From an uncultured Dorea sp. (lineage in GTDB: Bacteria; Bacillota; Clostridia; Lachnospirales; Lachnospiraceae), in NCBI GenBank assembly GCA_947652615.1, contig CANTDX010000008.1, positions 1 through 64,000 on the forward strand: a DNA stretch of 64,000 nucleotides, read 5' to 3'. The translations under genes were made by a program, and so were the position numbers. The notes beneath the pieces were generated by a model. That model worked only from the letters and a program-made list of their open reading frames with translations, was not told where the DNA came from and did not search any database. Shown piece after piece: positions 51,226 through 60,590 of the stretch. Numbering within the stretch: the first letter of the stretch is position 1; the number at the start of each line of letters is the position of its first letter.

Positions 51226-52140
51226 TCAATTTATTCCTGCGTGCACCGCGCCGACCAATTCCCGGACGTCATTCATCCGATTCTGCCTTAAGTATTCTTC
51301 TATCCCCTCGATGATCTCCATCGTCACCGCCGGATTATGGAAATTCGCCGTTCCCACCGATACGGCGCTGGCCCCCGCGAGCATCATCTCGATCGCATCC
51401 TCAGCACTGGCAATCCCCCCCATACCGATGATCGGAACCTTCACAGCCTGGAACGCCTGATATACCATCCGCACGGCGATTGGGTGAATGGCTGGACCGG
51501 AGACGCCTCCCGTCTGGTTCGCCAGAGCAAAAGTCCGCCGATGGATATCGATCTTCATCCCCGTCAGCGTGTTGATCAGAGATACCGCGTCGGCTCCTCC
51601 TGCCTCTACAGCCTTCGCCATCTCGGCAATATCCGTCACATTGGGACTGAGTTTCATGATCACCGGCTGTTTCGCGTACTTTTTGACTTCCTTGGTAATA
51701 TCCTCCGCTGACTTAGGACTCTGTCCGAACGCGATACCCCCTTCTTTTACATTAGGGCAGGAAATATTGATCTCCAGCATATCTACAGCTTCATCCGCAA
51801 GCCGTTCTGCAACCTCGCAGTAATCCTCAGCGGATTTCCCGCAGACGTTGACAATAATCTTCGTATCATACTGTCTTAAGAAGGGAATGTCTCTCTCACA
51901 GAATAGATCGATCCCCGGATTCTGCAGTCCGATGGCATTCATCATCCCTCCATAGACTTCCGCGACCCGGGGTGTAGGATTCCCCGGCCACGGAACATTG
52001 GCAACTCCCTTCGTAGTCACCGCTCCAAGTCTGTTAAGATCTATAAACTCCGCGAACTCCGCACCGGAACCAAATGTCCCGGAGGCTACCGTCACCGGAT
52101 TCTTCCACTCTATTCCCGCAATATTAACCTTCATATTCAT
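51226..52140 (-). CDS. pyrD: Dihydroorotate dehydrogenase, class 1B catalytic subunit
   Basis: A 304-residue FMN enzyme. [13 protein letters not shown] at the N-terminus, the catalytic Cys in [35 protein letters not shown] and [19 protein letters not shown] identify it. The class 1B form uses PyrK for NAD-linked electron transfer, and pyrK overlaps its start codon, as expected. It catalyses dihydroorotate to orotate. Confidence 0.96.
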   Translation of the reverse strand: MNMKVNIAGIEWKNPVTVASGTFGSGAEFAEFIDLNRLGAVTTKGVANVPWPGNPTPRVAEVYGGMMNAIGLQNPGIDLFCERDIPFLRQYDTKIIVNVCGKSAEDYCEVAERLADEAVDMLEINISCPNVKEGGIAFGQSPKSAEDITKEVKKYAKQPVIMKLSPNVTDIAEMAKAVEAGGADAVSLINTLTGMKIDIHRRTFALANQTGGVSGPAIHPIAVRMVYQAFQAVKVPIIGMGGIASAEDAIEMMLAGASAVSVGTANFHNPAVTMEIIEGIEEYLRQNRMNDVRELVGAVHAGIN

Positions 52141-52925
52141 CAGATCTCCACCTCCGTCGACAGGAATACCGGACCGTCCTTGCAGATCCGTCTGTTATGC
52201 ACATTGCTGTGGCTGTCCCGCTCCTTCGTCCGGCAGACACATCCAAGACATGCTCCGATCCCGCACGCCATCCTCTCCTCCAGAGATATATAGCATACAA
52301 TGTTATTTCTATCGGCATATTCCTTGAGTGCACGCAGCATAGGCCCAGGACCGCAGGCATAGATAATATCCGCCGCAAGCGCATGTCCGGCAATGGCGTC
52401 CAGTACATTCCCCTTCGTCCCCACGCTGCCGTCCTCCGTGGAAATGTAGACTTCGCCGTTCTTCTCGAATTCCTCTCTAAGGAACGTATGGGCATCACGG
52501 TACCCGACAATGATCTGCTTCTTATCACATTCCAATTCTTTGGAGAGCTCCAGGATCGGAGGCACACCGATACCGCCGCCGATCAGGAACGCCTTCTTCC
52601 CCGCAGCCTTCTCCATAGGGAACCCATTCCCCAGCGGCCCGATGATCGGAATCGAATCCCCGGCGCTCAGTTTGGAGAATTGCTCCGTACCTGTCTTCTC
52701 GCCTGTCACACGGTATACCACCCGTAGCGCCGCACCCGCCTTATCAATCTCACAAATACTGATGGGCCTTGGAAGCAGCTTGCCCGCGTCCATGGTATAC
52801 ATAGATATAAACTGGCCCGGAACCGCATCTGACGCAGACTCAGTCCGGATCCACATACTGTATATCCCGTCCGCAAGCTGCTCCTGCGATACCACAACCG
52901 CTGTCTCTTTCCTTCTCTTCTCCAT
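52140..52925 (-). CDS. pyrK: Dihydroorotate dehydrogenase electron transfer subunit
   Basis: A 261-residue ferredoxin-reductase-like subunit. The FAD-binding [10 protein letters not shown] and GPLGNGF, the NAD-binding [14 protein letters not shown] and YACGPGPML, and the C-terminal [2Fe-2S] cluster [17 protein letters not shown] are clear. It partners PyrD. AGGAGAGAGG precedes the ATG. Confidence 0.95.
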   Translation of the reverse strand: MEKRRKETAVVVSQEQLADGIYSMWIRTESASDAVPGQFISMYTMDAGKLLPRPISICEIDKAGAALRVVYRVTGEKTGTEQFSKLSAGDSIPIIGPLGNGFPMEKAAGKKAFLIGGGIGVPPILELSKELECDKKQIIVGYRDAHTFLREEFEKNGEVYISTEDGSVGTKGNVLDAIAGHALAADIIYACGPGPMLRALKEYADRNNIVCYISLEERMACGIGACLGCVCRTKERDSHSNVHNRRICKDGPVFLSTEVEI

Positions 52926-52939
52926 TGCCTCTCTCCTAG

Positions 52940-53869
52940 TTATAATGTATTGTTTAGCGCTTCTCTGATATCCGCAGCCATATCCTCTACCGCAGCCCTT
53001 GCGGCTTCCCCGAATGCTTCTTCGCCGTATCTTGCGTATTTCTCCTGTCTGTACGCGGCAATGATTCCGCGGGAGGAATTCACGATAGCGCCAAGGCCGT
53101 CCTCATTAAAGAAATGCACCAGATCCTTGCCTTTCCCGCCCTGTGCGCCGTACCCCGGCACCAGGATATATGCCTTAGGCATGATCTTCCTTAAGACCTT
53201 CCCCATCTCCGGATAGGTAGCGCCCACAACCGCTCCCACATAGCTGTATTCCTCGCCCATCAGGCTTTCTCCCCAGGCGGCCACCTTCTCGCCTACCAGT
53301 TCATACAGAGGCCTGCCGTCCACCAGCCGGTCCTGGAATTCGCCGCTTGAAGGATTCGAGGTCTTGACCAGTACGAAGATCCCCGTCTTCTCCTCCTTAC
53401 ATACCTTGAGAAATGGGTTCACCCCATCTGACCCCAGATACGGGTTCACCGTCGCGAAATCCTCATCAAAAGGCGCGAAAGATCTGCTTCCCACCTTAAC
53501 ATGCCCCAGATGCCCCACCGCATATGCCGCCGAGGTAGAGCCGATGTCTCCTCTCTTCACATCGCCGATCACCACCAGCCCTTTCTCCCTGCAGTAGTCC
53601 ACCGTCTTCTTGAAAGCCATAAGCCCCGGAATCCCGAACTGCTCATACATGGCGATCTGCGGCTTCACCGCCGGGATCAGATCGTAAGTCTGATCCACGA
53701 TCTCCCTGTTAAACTGCCATATCGCCTCCGCCGCCCCCTCCAAGGTCTCGCCGTACTCTCCAAACGCTTTCTTCTGTATGTGCCCCGGCACATAATCCAG
53801 CATCGGATCAAGCCCTACGACGATGGGCGCTCCTGTCTTCTTAATATTCGCTGTCAACTGATTGATCAT
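52940..53869 (-). CDS. pyrF: Orotidine 5'-phosphate decarboxylase, type 2
   Basis: A 309-residue OMP decarboxylase of the longer subfamily 2. IVVGLDPMLDYVP, VKPQIAMYEQFG and VIGDVKRGDIGSTSAAYA contain the Asp-Lys-Asp catalytic network; LVPGYGAQGGKGKD binds the phosphate. It converts OMP to UMP, the last step before UTP. AAAGGAGA precedes the ATG. Confidence 0.95.
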   Translation of the reverse strand: MINQLTANIKKTGAPIVVGLDPMLDYVPGHIQKKAFGEYGETLEGAAEAIWQFNREIVDQTYDLIPAVKPQIAMYEQFGIPGLMAFKKTVDYCREKGLVVIGDVKRGDIGSTSAAYAVGHLGHVKVGSRSFAPFDEDFATVNPYLGSDGVNPFLKVCKEEKTGIFVLVKTSNPSSGEFQDRLVDGRPLYELVGEKVAAWGESLMGEEYSYVGAVVGATYPEMGKVLRKIMPKAYILVPGYGAQGGKGKDLVHFFNEDGLGAIVNSSRGIIAAYRQEKYARYGEEAFGEAARAAVEDMAADIREALNNTL

Positions 53870-53874
53870 CTGCT

Positions 53875-55155
53875 TTATCTCCTTTCATACACAACCCTGC
53901 CGTCCACCAGAGTATATACCGTCTCTCCAGTCACCTCATATCCGTCAAACGGCGTGTTCTTCCCCTTCGACACAAATGTATTCTTATCGATCTTATAAGT
54001 CCTTCTCGGATCGAAGATCGTAATATCCGCAGTCTTCCCCTCTGAGATACTGCCCTTATCCTCAAGCCCCAGGATCTTCGCCGGATTATAGCTCATCTTC
54101 TCTGCCATATCCATCACAGTCAGTACGCCCGTCTTCACAAGAGAAGTATAGGTAAGCGCGGCGGAAGTCTCAAGCCCTACGATCCCAAACGCCGCATCTT
54201 TCATAGACTTGTCCTTCTCTTCGCCGGCATGGGGGGCATGATCCGTAGCGATCACATCCATCACCCCGTCTTTCAGGCCCTGCCTGAGAGCCTCCACATC
54301 CGCCCGGCTCCGAAGCGGCGGATTCATCTTATAATTGCCGTCGTCTTCCCTGATATCATCCGAGCTCAGGATAAAATGATGCGGGCATACCTCCCCGGTC
54401 ACCGGAAGTCCTTCCTCCTTCGCCATCCGAAGAAGCTTCACACTGTCTGCCGTGGAGCAGTGGCACAGGTGGAGCCTCACCCCAGTCTCCTTCGCAAGCA
54501 GGATATCTCTCGCGACGATCACATCCTCCACGGCATTCGTGATTCCCCGAAGCTCCAGCCGCTCGGCGTTCTCATCCGCATTCATAACTCCCCCTTCTAC
54601 CATCGTCTGGTCTTCGCAGTGGGCAAATACCGATATCTTGCACTCTTTCGCCGTCTTCATCCCCTGTCTGTAGAGCGAAGCGTTCATAACAGACTTGCCG
54701 TCCTCGCTGACGGCGTGGCAGCCTGCCTTAGCCATCCCCCGGATATCTGCCAGTTCCTTCCCTTCCTGCCCCTTCGTAACGGCTCCAAGCTGGATCACGT
54801 GGGTTAAGGATTCTTCCTTCGCACGCTCATGAACCCTTAGAACCTTCTCCATGTCATCGATAACCGGCTTCGTGTTCGGCATGGCGCACACCGTCGTCAC
54901 CCCGCCCTTCACTGCCGCTCTCCCCCCGGTCTCCAGGGTCTCCTTGTATTCAAGCCCCGGATCCCGGAAATGAACATGAAGGTCGATCAATCCCGGCAAC
55001 ACATAACAATGCTCCGCGTCGATCACCCGGTCTGCCTGCCTGTCAATGTGCTCTGCCACCTCGCAGATCTTATCTTCCTCAATGTACACATCCGATATCT
55101 CGTCTCTTCCGGTAAGCGGATCTATTACATGTCCGTTCTGAATCAGAATTGTCAT
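53875..55155 (-). CDS. pyrC: Dihydroorotase
   Basis: A 426-residue class I dihydroorotase. Metal and substrate residues appear in LPGLIDLHVHFRDPGLEYKE, CAMPNTKPV, FAHCEDQ, LHLCHCST and VIATDHAPH. It forms dihydroorotate from carbamoyl aspartate. The ATG at 55155 begins the conserved region; the longer frame to 55194 has no good ribosome binding site. It leads the pyr genes here; pyrB and carAB are not in the window. Confidence 0.95.
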   Translation of the reverse strand: MTILIQNGHVIDPLTGRDEISDVYIEEDKICEVAEHIDRQADRVIDAEHCYVLPGLIDLHVHFRDPGLEYKETLETGGRAAVKGGVTTVCAMPNTKPVIDDMEKVLRVHERAKEESLTHVIQLGAVTKGQEGKELADIRGMAKAGCHAVSEDGKSVMNASLYRQGMKTAKECKISVFAHCEDQTMVEGGVMNADENAERLELRGITNAVEDVIVARDILLAKETGVRLHLCHCSTADSVKLLRMAKEEGLPVTGEVCPHHFILSSDDIREDDGNYKMNPPLRSRADVEALRQGLKDGVMDVIATDHAPHAGEEKDKSMKDAAFGIVGLETSAALTYTSLVKTGVLTVMDMAEKMSYNPAKILGLEDKGSISEGKTADITIFDPRRTYKIDKNTFVSKGKNTPFDGYEVTGETVYTLVDGRVVYERR

Positions 55156-55179
55156 ATACACCCCATCCTTTCTAGTTTC

Positions 55180-55208
55180 ATTATATTCTATCACACCAAA
55201 TACAAAAA
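55180..55208 (-). promoter_or_regulatory. Candidate promoter of the pyr genes
   Basis: A perfect minus-strand TATAAT (55180-55185) with a poor -35 TTTTTG 17 bases upstream that coincides with the T tail of the preceding terminator. No PyrR-type attenuator was seen in the short leader. Confidence 0.45.
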
Positions 55209-55231
55209 GGGAATGCCTAATGCATTCCCTT
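55202..55231 (-). terminator. Terminator of the ftsEX-ctp operon
   Basis: AAGGGAATGC / GCATTCCCTT gives a perfect 10-base stem with a 5-base loop and a TTTTTG tail on the minus strand, about 15 bases after the S41 protease stop. Confidence 0.88.
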
Positions 55232-55246
55232 CTGAATCAATTCATT

Positions 55247-56431
55247 CTACCCAATCTTCTCTTTCAATACTTCCACGGCCTTATCCAGCTGATTATCAGC
55301 CTCAGGGTCTTCTTCGTTCTTCTCGTACTCGATCTCCACATCCGGGGTGATACCTTTGCCGTTGATATTCCTCCCCTTCGGGGTGAAATACTCCGCGATC
55401 GTAAGCTTCACACAGGTTCCGTCCTTCAAGTCGAATATCTGCTGTACGACGCCCTTGCCATAGGACTGTGTCCCCACGATCGTACCAATCCCGTAGTCCT
55501 GGATCGCTCCCGCATAGATCTCCGATGCACTGGCGCTGTTGCCGTTCATCAGGACTGTCAGCGGCAATTCGAACCGGCGCCCGGCGTCAGATTTCGTCTC
55601 CTGCCTGTTGCCGTCCTTATCCTCCGTGTAGACGATCAGCCCTTCCGGAAGCATAAGATCCAGCATCTCGCAGACCGTGCTTAAGTTGCCGCCCGGATTA
55701 TTCCGAAGATCCACGACCAGACCCTTCATGCCCTGATTCTTAAGGTCCTCCAGCGCCTGCTCATACTGCTCATAGGTCACCAGGTCGAATTCCGAGACCG
55801 CCACATAGCCGATTTGATCCTCCAGCATCTCATACTTTATCGTCTGCGCCTGGATCGTATTTCTCACCGCCGTCACCGTGACCTCTTTCCTGTCGTCGCC
55901 GCGGTATACCGTCAGTTGAACTTCCGTCCCCTTCTCTCCCTTGATATGGGATACCACTTCTGTCAGATCCTTGCCTGTCACTTCCAGATCTCCGACCTTA
56001 TAAAGGATATCGTCGTCCTGCAGACCAGCCTCCATAGCAGGGGACCCCTCATAGATCTGCACCAGCGTTACGATCCCCGTCTTGACATCCTGGCTCAGCA
56101 CCGCGCCGATTCCGTCATACTCTCCTTCCGTGGTCTCCACGAGCATTCTCGTCTCCTCTTCGTCATAGTAGACAGAGTAGGGATCTGACAGCCCGCTTAT
56201 GAATCCCTTATAGATTCCTTCTTCAAGCTCCTCTTCGTCTACTTCGCCAAGATAGTTCTTATCAATCAGCCCTTTCAATACAGACATCTTCTTATCCGTG
56301 TCTGCAGAATGCCTCCCTGTGCCGGCAACGAAACTTCCTGCCCGCAATCCGCAGGATACAAGCCCTACGATCAATAATACAGCAAGGGCGCCGCAAAGCG
56401 CCCCTTTTATAAAACTCTTCTTATCCTTCAT
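55247..56431 (-). CDS. Carboxyl-terminal processing protease (S41 family)
   Basis: A 394-residue exported protease. An N-terminal helix (CGALAVLLIVGLVSCGL) anchors or exports it, a PDZ domain lies at about 95-180 (YDGIGAVLSQD, PAMEAGLQDDDIL), and the S41 core has VVDLRNNPGGNLS, NGNSASASEI with the catalytic Ser and GTQSYGKGVVQ with the catalytic Lys. It is the last gene after ftsE, ftsX and an M23 hydrolase, so it may process or regulate the wall enzyme complex. Confidence 0.93.
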   Translation of the reverse strand: MKDKKSFIKGALCGALAVLLIVGLVSCGLRAGSFVAGTGRHSADTDKKMSVLKGLIDKNYLGEVDEEELEEGIYKGFISGLSDPYSVYYDEEETRMLVETTEGEYDGIGAVLSQDVKTGIVTLVQIYEGSPAMEAGLQDDDILYKVGDLEVTGKDLTEVVSHIKGEKGTEVQLTVYRGDDRKEVTVTAVRNTIQAQTIKYEMLEDQIGYVAVSEFDLVTYEQYEQALEDLKNQGMKGLVVDLRNNPGGNLSTVCEMLDLMLPEGLIVYTEDKDGNRQETKSDAGRRFELPLTVLMNGNSASASEIYAGAIQDYGIGTIVGTQSYGKGVVQQIFDLKDGTCVKLTIAEYFTPKGRNINGKGITPDVEIEYEKNEEDPEADNQLDKAVEVLKEKIG

Positions 56432-56483
56432 TCGACCTCTACCTTCATATATCTTCTCTTTGCCCGCACAGCATGGGCTTGAA

Positions 56484-57632
56484 CTACAGATAGTTACGCG
56501 GATTCGTCGGCGTCCCGTTAAGCATAACCTGGAAATGCAGATGCGGACCGGATGAATTGCCTGTTGAACCTACCGCACCGATATTCTGCCCCTTGCTTAC
56601 TGTCTGTCCCGCGCTGACATACATGGAATTGCAGTGCATGTAATATGTCTGCAGGCCATTGCCGTGGTTGATTACGATCAGATTACCCGCGTTGCCGCTA
56701 TAACTTGCGGAAGTGACCGTCCCTGATGCCGCCGCATAGATCGGAGTCCCCGTTCCGGCCGCAAAATCCATTCCCTTGTGGTTGGTACTCGCACCCGGGA
56801 TCGGCTGTGCGCGCCATCCGAACTCGCTGGATATATAAGTGTATCCCGGACAAGGATGGGTGAACATACCATTGCCCGATACCACGGATGCCCCGGCAGA
56901 ACCGCCGCCGCTCCCGCTGGAATTACGTGCCGCAGCCGCTGCGGCAGCCGCGGCTGCCGCCTCTTTCTGCTTGCGCTCTGCCTCTGCCGCCGCTTCCTTC
57001 AGCTTCTTTAACTTCTCCTGCGTAGCGCCGATATCGTCACTGAGCTGTGCGATCTCATCTGCTTTGTTCTCCACAAGGTCATTCAACTCACCCTGCTTCG
57101 CAATCAGGTCATTCTGCATGACCTCGAGTTCTTCATACTCCTTCTTAAGAAGCGCTTCCTGCTCTTCTACGTCCTTGACGATCCTCTGGAACTCCACCAG
57201 CATATCCCGGTCATATTCAGATATCGTCGAAATGTACTCCGCATTGTTCAGAAATTCACTGATTGTCTTGGACTCGCACAGAATCTCTATAAACTGTGCA
57301 TTCCCGTTCTCATACATGTACTTGATTCTCTTCTTCATGCTTTCGTACTGGTCATTCTCGTCGACCCTCGCCTGTATCAGTTCTTCTTCTTTCGCACTGA
57401 TCTGGGTCTCCTTCTCGTCGATCTTCGCCTTCGTCTCCTCCATCTCGGCGACGATCGCACTGAGCTGTCCCTCTAAGGCACTCTTCTCCTCTTCTGCGGC
57501 CTCCTTCTTCCTCTCAAGCTCTTCCGCCTCCTTCTCAGTCTCACTGATCTCCGAAGCGCTTGCCTGTGAGGCAAGACCAAGACAAAGTACCAATATCAGC
57601 AGCAGACTGACTGCCTTCCTTCTTAATATCAT
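56484..57632 (-). CDS. M23-family murein hydrolase with coiled coil (EnvC/PcsB-like)
   Basis: A 382-residue exported protein. After a signal peptide ending near SQASASE comes a long coiled coil (about residues 30-225) rich in Glu, Lys and Ala, then an Ala run and a Gly/Ser linker, then a C-terminal peptidase M23 domain with NHKGMDFAAG and HLHF as zinc ligands. This layout is typical of FtsEX-activated hydrolases or activators, and ftsX is directly upstream. The metal site appears complete, so it may be catalytically active. Confidence 0.92.
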   Translation of the reverse strand: MILRRKAVSLLLILVLCLGLASQASASEISETEKEAEELERKKEAAEEEKSALEGQLSAIVAEMEETKAKIDEKETQISAKEEELIQARVDENDQYESMKKRIKYMYENGNAQFIEILCESKTISEFLNNAEYISTISEYDRDMLVEFQRIVKDVEEQEALLKKEYEELEVMQNDLIAKQGELNDLVENKADEIAQLSDDIGATQEKLKKLKEAAAEAERKQKEAAAAAAAAAAARNSSGSGGGSAGASVVSGNGMFTHPCPGYTYISSEFGWRAQPIPGASTNHKGMDFAAGTGTPIYAAASGTVTSASYSGNAGNLIVINHGNGLQTYYMHCNSMYVSAGQTVSKGQNIGAVGSTGNSSGPHLHFQVMLNGTPTNPRNYL

Positions 57633-57695
57633 ATGTCCCCTCCATATTATTTATAACTGATCTGACCCGTAATCTGTTACCAAATTATACCTGAA

Positions 57696-58604
57696 TTATA
57701 CCTTCAGATGCTTACGGATCGTGAAGAAACTTCCAATAAAACCAATTCCTACTCCAAGCGCGATCCCGACCGGAAGAAGCGTCTTATAGACATCAAATAC
57801 CGGAAGGAAATCTATGATATTGTTCAAAAGGCTGAACTTGGTCATTATATAAGAAACAGCCTTATCATACATAAAATACAGCATCACCAACGGAATCAGC
57901 GCTCCGATTACACCGATCATCAGACCCTCTATCACGAAAGGCGCTCGGACGAAACCATCCTTCGCCCCTATGTATTTCATGATCGCAATCTCCTCACGCC
58001 TTACCGTGATACCCATGGTTACTGTATTGCTGATCAGGAATACGGATACCGCGAGCAGGATCGCAATGATCGTAACCGACACATATCCCACCAGCTTATT
58101 CACACTGGTCAGAGTCTTAGCCACAACATCAGAACGGTTCACCTTCCTGACTCCCGAAAGCCCCTTCGCGAATTCAACGATATCCTTCTGCCTGGAAACA
58201 TCTGACAGATACACCTCGAAGTTATCGGAATTCCCCAGCGGATTGTCTGTCTTGAATCCATCCGCAAGATCTCCCGCCTCTCCGAAATAATCATCCTTGA
58301 ATCTCTCCCATGCCACCTCGGCGCTGACGTATTTGACTTCAAGGACGCCTTCCGCATCCGCAAGCTGCTCCCCGATCTTGTCCTTTGCAGCCTGCGTGGT
58401 TCCCTCGTCGAAGAGCACGGTAATCGCAACGCCCTCCTCAGCCTTCTCTACTATGTAATTAAAGTTCACTACAATGGAGTAGAACAGGCCAAACAGGAAG
58501 ATACAGGCTGACATCGTCGCTATAGACGCCACGGAGAACATCTTATTTCTCCCTATGTTCTTAACCCCTTGCTTCATCGAATATCCGAATGTACTAATTC
58601 TCAT
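57696..58604 (-). CDS. ftsX: Cell division protein FtsX
   Basis: A 302-residue membrane protein with four helices, a first helix at about 20-45, a large extracellular loop (about 50-165) and three helices near the C-terminus. It starts MRISTFGYSMKQGVKNIGRN, typical of firmicute FtsX. With FtsE it relays a signal to an extracellular peptidoglycan hydrolase, here probably the M23 protein next door. The start at 58604 overlaps ftsE by 11 bases and has AGGTGGG upstream; a GTG at 58616 is possible. Confidence 0.93.
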   Translation of the reverse strand: MRISTFGYSMKQGVKNIGRNKMFSVASIATMSACIFLFGLFYSIVVNFNYIVEKAEEGVAITVLFDEGTTQAAKDKIGEQLADAEGVLEVKYVSAEVAWERFKDDYFGEAGDLADGFKTDNPLGNSDNFEVYLSDVSRQKDIVEFAKGLSGVRKVNRSDVVAKTLTSVNKLVGYVSVTIIAILLAVSVFLISNTVTMGITVRREEIAIMKYIGAKDGFVRAPFVIEGLMIGVIGALIPLVMLYFMYDKAVSYIMTKFSLLNNIIDFLPVFDVYKTLLPVGIALGVGIGFIGSFFTIRKHLKV

Positions 58605-59280
58605 TTTTATACCCACCTTTTTTCTCGTCGCTTACGATGACACCCTTTTTCATCGTAACGACCCGCTTCTTCATCGCATTTACAATCTCCTGGTTATGTG
58701 TAACAACCAGTACGGTCGTTCCTCTGTCGTTCGCCTCTTCAAGAAGCTTCATAATCTCCCATGAATTTGTCGGGTCCAGATTACCGGTCGGCTCATCCGC
58801 AAGCAGGATCGCAGGCTCATTCACAATAGCCCTGGCAATAGCGACTCTCTGCTGTTCACCGCCTGACAATTCCTTCGGAAATGATTTATACTTCTGAGCC
58901 AGACCCACAAGCGACAGCGCTGCCGGGACCTTCTTCTTGATGATCCTGGTCGGTGTCTCTGTGACACGCTGGGCAAACGCAATATTATCATAGATATTCC
59001 GGTCCTTGAGCAGACGGAAATCCTGGAACACAACCCCGATCCCCCTCCTGTACATAGGGATCTTCCGGCGTTTCATCCGGTTAAGGTTCTGCCCGTTCAC
59101 GATAATCGTTCCTGACGTAGGCGCCAGTTCCTTCATAATAAGATGGATCAATGTAGACTTACCCGATCCGCTGTCGCCCACGATGAACACGAATTCACCC
59201 TGCTCGACCTTGAGATTCACGCCGTTCAACGCGGCAATCCCTTTAGAGTATTCTTTTGTCACTTCTTTTAATTCGATCAT
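58594..59280 (-). CDS. ftsE: Cell division ATP-binding protein FtsE
   Basis: A 228-residue ABC ATPase with Walker A VGDSGSGKSTL, signature LSGGEQQRVAIARA and Walker B ILLADEPTGNLD, followed by VTHNQEIV. GVVFQDFRLL is characteristic of FtsE. AGGAGG lies 6 bases before the ATG at 59280. It is transcribed with ftsX, the M23 hydrolase and the S41 protease. Confidence 0.95.
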   Translation of the reverse strand: MIELKEVTKEYSKGIAALNGVNLKVEQGEFVFIVGDSGSGKSTLIHLIMKELAPTSGTIIVNGQNLNRMKRRKIPMYRRGIGVVFQDFRLLKDRNIYDNIAFAQRVTETPTRIIKKKVPAALSLVGLAQKYKSFPKELSGGEQQRVAIARAIVNEPAILLADEPTGNLDPTNSWEIMKLLEEANDRGTTVLVVTHNQEIVNAMKKRVVTMKKGVIVSDEKKGGYKNEN

Positions 59281-59305
59281 ACTTTCCTCCTGATATTGCA
59301 ATGCA

Positions 59306-60394
59306 TTAATACTCCATTGATTCCATATACTTCATATACTTTACAACCATAAGGGCAATCTTAAAAGTAATGGCATCCTCAAACACTCGAAGATCCAGGC
59401 CGGTACTCTTCTGCAGCTTATCCAGACGGTATACCAGCGTATTACGATGGATATATAGCTGTCTGGACGTCTCTGATACGTTCAGATTATTCTCGAAGAA
59501 CTTGTTGATCGTCGTCAGGGTCTCTTCGTCGAAATCATCCGGCGACTTCCCCTCGAAGATCTCACGGATGAACATCTTACACAGCGGGATCGGAAGCTGA
59601 TAGATCAACCGCCCGATACCTAAGGCGCTGTACGCGATCACATTCCTGTCCCCAAAGAAGATCTTACCCACATCCAGGGCAAGCTTCGCCTCTTTGTAGG
59701 ACTTGGACACCTCCTTGATATCGTTGACGATCGTTCCGTATGCGATCAGGACATCCTCTTCCCCATCCTCCACAAGCAAGGTATAGATACTCTGGGCCGT
59801 CCTCTCTAACTCCGCATGACCGTCGCTTGGTTCTAACTCCTTCACTATGATGATATTCTTCTCATCGACCGCCGTCACGAAATCCTTCGCGCGGTTACCC
59901 AGAAGATTACGCACATTATCAAGAGCATTGCTGTCCTTCTCATGCTTTGTCTCAATAATATATATAATACGTCTCACCTCTGTGTCAATATGTAATTTCT
60001 TGGCACGGTTATATATATCTACCAGAAGCAAGTTATCAAGCAGGAGATTCTTAATAAAATTATCCTTATCAAACCTCTCTTTGTATGCGATCAGAAGATT
60101 CTGGATCTGAAACGCGGCAATCTTCCCTACCATGTATACATCATCGCTGCCGCCATTGGCAAGAAGTACATACTCCAACTGATGCTCGTCAAAGATCTTA
60201 AAGAACTGATATCCCTGAACCACCTGACTGTCGGCAGGGGATTCGACAAAAGAGACCACCTCTTCTTCATAATCCGCCTGCTCTGAAAATGTACTCGCAA
60301 GAGACTTGCCATCCGTATCCATAACACAGAAATCGATCCGTGTAATTCCTTTCAAGCCTTCAATTGTATTCTGAAGTATTTGATTAGATATCAT
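59306..60394 (-). CDS. PucR/CdaR-type transcriptional regulator
   Basis: A 362-residue regulator. The N-terminal 120 residues form a sensor-like domain (ITRIDFCVMDTDGKSLASTF), the middle resembles GGDEF-like PucR regions (SYKEAKLALDVGKIFF), and the C-terminus is the HTH_30 motif FFENNLNVSETSRQLYIHRN and TLVYRLDKLQ. It lies 26 bases upstream of ftsE and appears to be the first gene of the division-hydrolase operon, an unusual place for a family often linked to purine or sugar-acid use. GGGGAGG precedes the ATG. Confidence 0.85.
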   Translation of the reverse strand: MISNQILQNTIEGLKGITRIDFCVMDTDGKSLASTFSEQADYEEEVVSFVESPADSQVVQGYQFFKIFDEHQLEYVLLANGGSDDVYMVGKIAAFQIQNLLIAYKERFDKDNFIKNLLLDNLLLVDIYNRAKKLHIDTEVRRIIYIIETKHEKDSNALDNVRNLLGNRAKDFVTAVDEKNIIIVKELEPSDGHAELERTAQSIYTLLVEDGEEDVLIAYGTIVNDIKEVSKSYKEAKLALDVGKIFFGDRNVIAYSALGIGRLIYQLPIPLCKMFIREIFEGKSPDDFDEETLTTINKFFENNLNVSETSRQLYIHRNTLVYRLDKLQKSTGLDLRVFEDAITFKIALMVVKYMKYMESMEY

Positions 60395-60496
60395 ATTCTA
60401 TATCCTCCCCTCATTTCAATATGCATAATTCACAACAAAAAAAGGGACTGTCTGGTTAAAATGCATACCGCTAGACTCTATATTAATATATATAGA

Positions 60497-60539
60497 CAAA
60501 AAAATAAAGAGGAAATCATACTTTTTTGTTGATTTCCTC
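60497..60539 (-). terminator. Terminator of the WecG/TagA-like gene
   Basis: GAGGAAATCA / TGATTTCCTC forms a perfect 10-base stem with an 11-base loop and a TTTATTTTTTT tail on the minus strand. The rest of the gap to the PucR-type gene is AT-rich with no clear promoter. Confidence 0.88.
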
Positions 60540-60590
60540 AATTTTTAAGAATTTCTTTTGATTTACAGCCATGTACATAGTGACGAAAAA

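Noticed and set aside
55156-55246. A PyrR attenuator before pyrC
   Set aside because: The leader is very short and the only hairpin is the terminator of the preceding operon; no anti-terminator or PyrR-binding loop was recognised.
56930-56980. Alanine/GCN repeat tract in the M23 hydrolase as a possible error or phase-variable repeat
   Set aside because: The codons are mixed GCN triplets and the frame stays open through the linker; it is a normal Ala-rich linker.
56839-57660. A 273-codon plus-strand frame rich in Ser, Ala and Phe
   Set aside because: It is the antisense of the coiled-coil part of the M23 hydrolase; the Glu/Lys/Ala codons read backwards give Ser/Phe/Leu runs.
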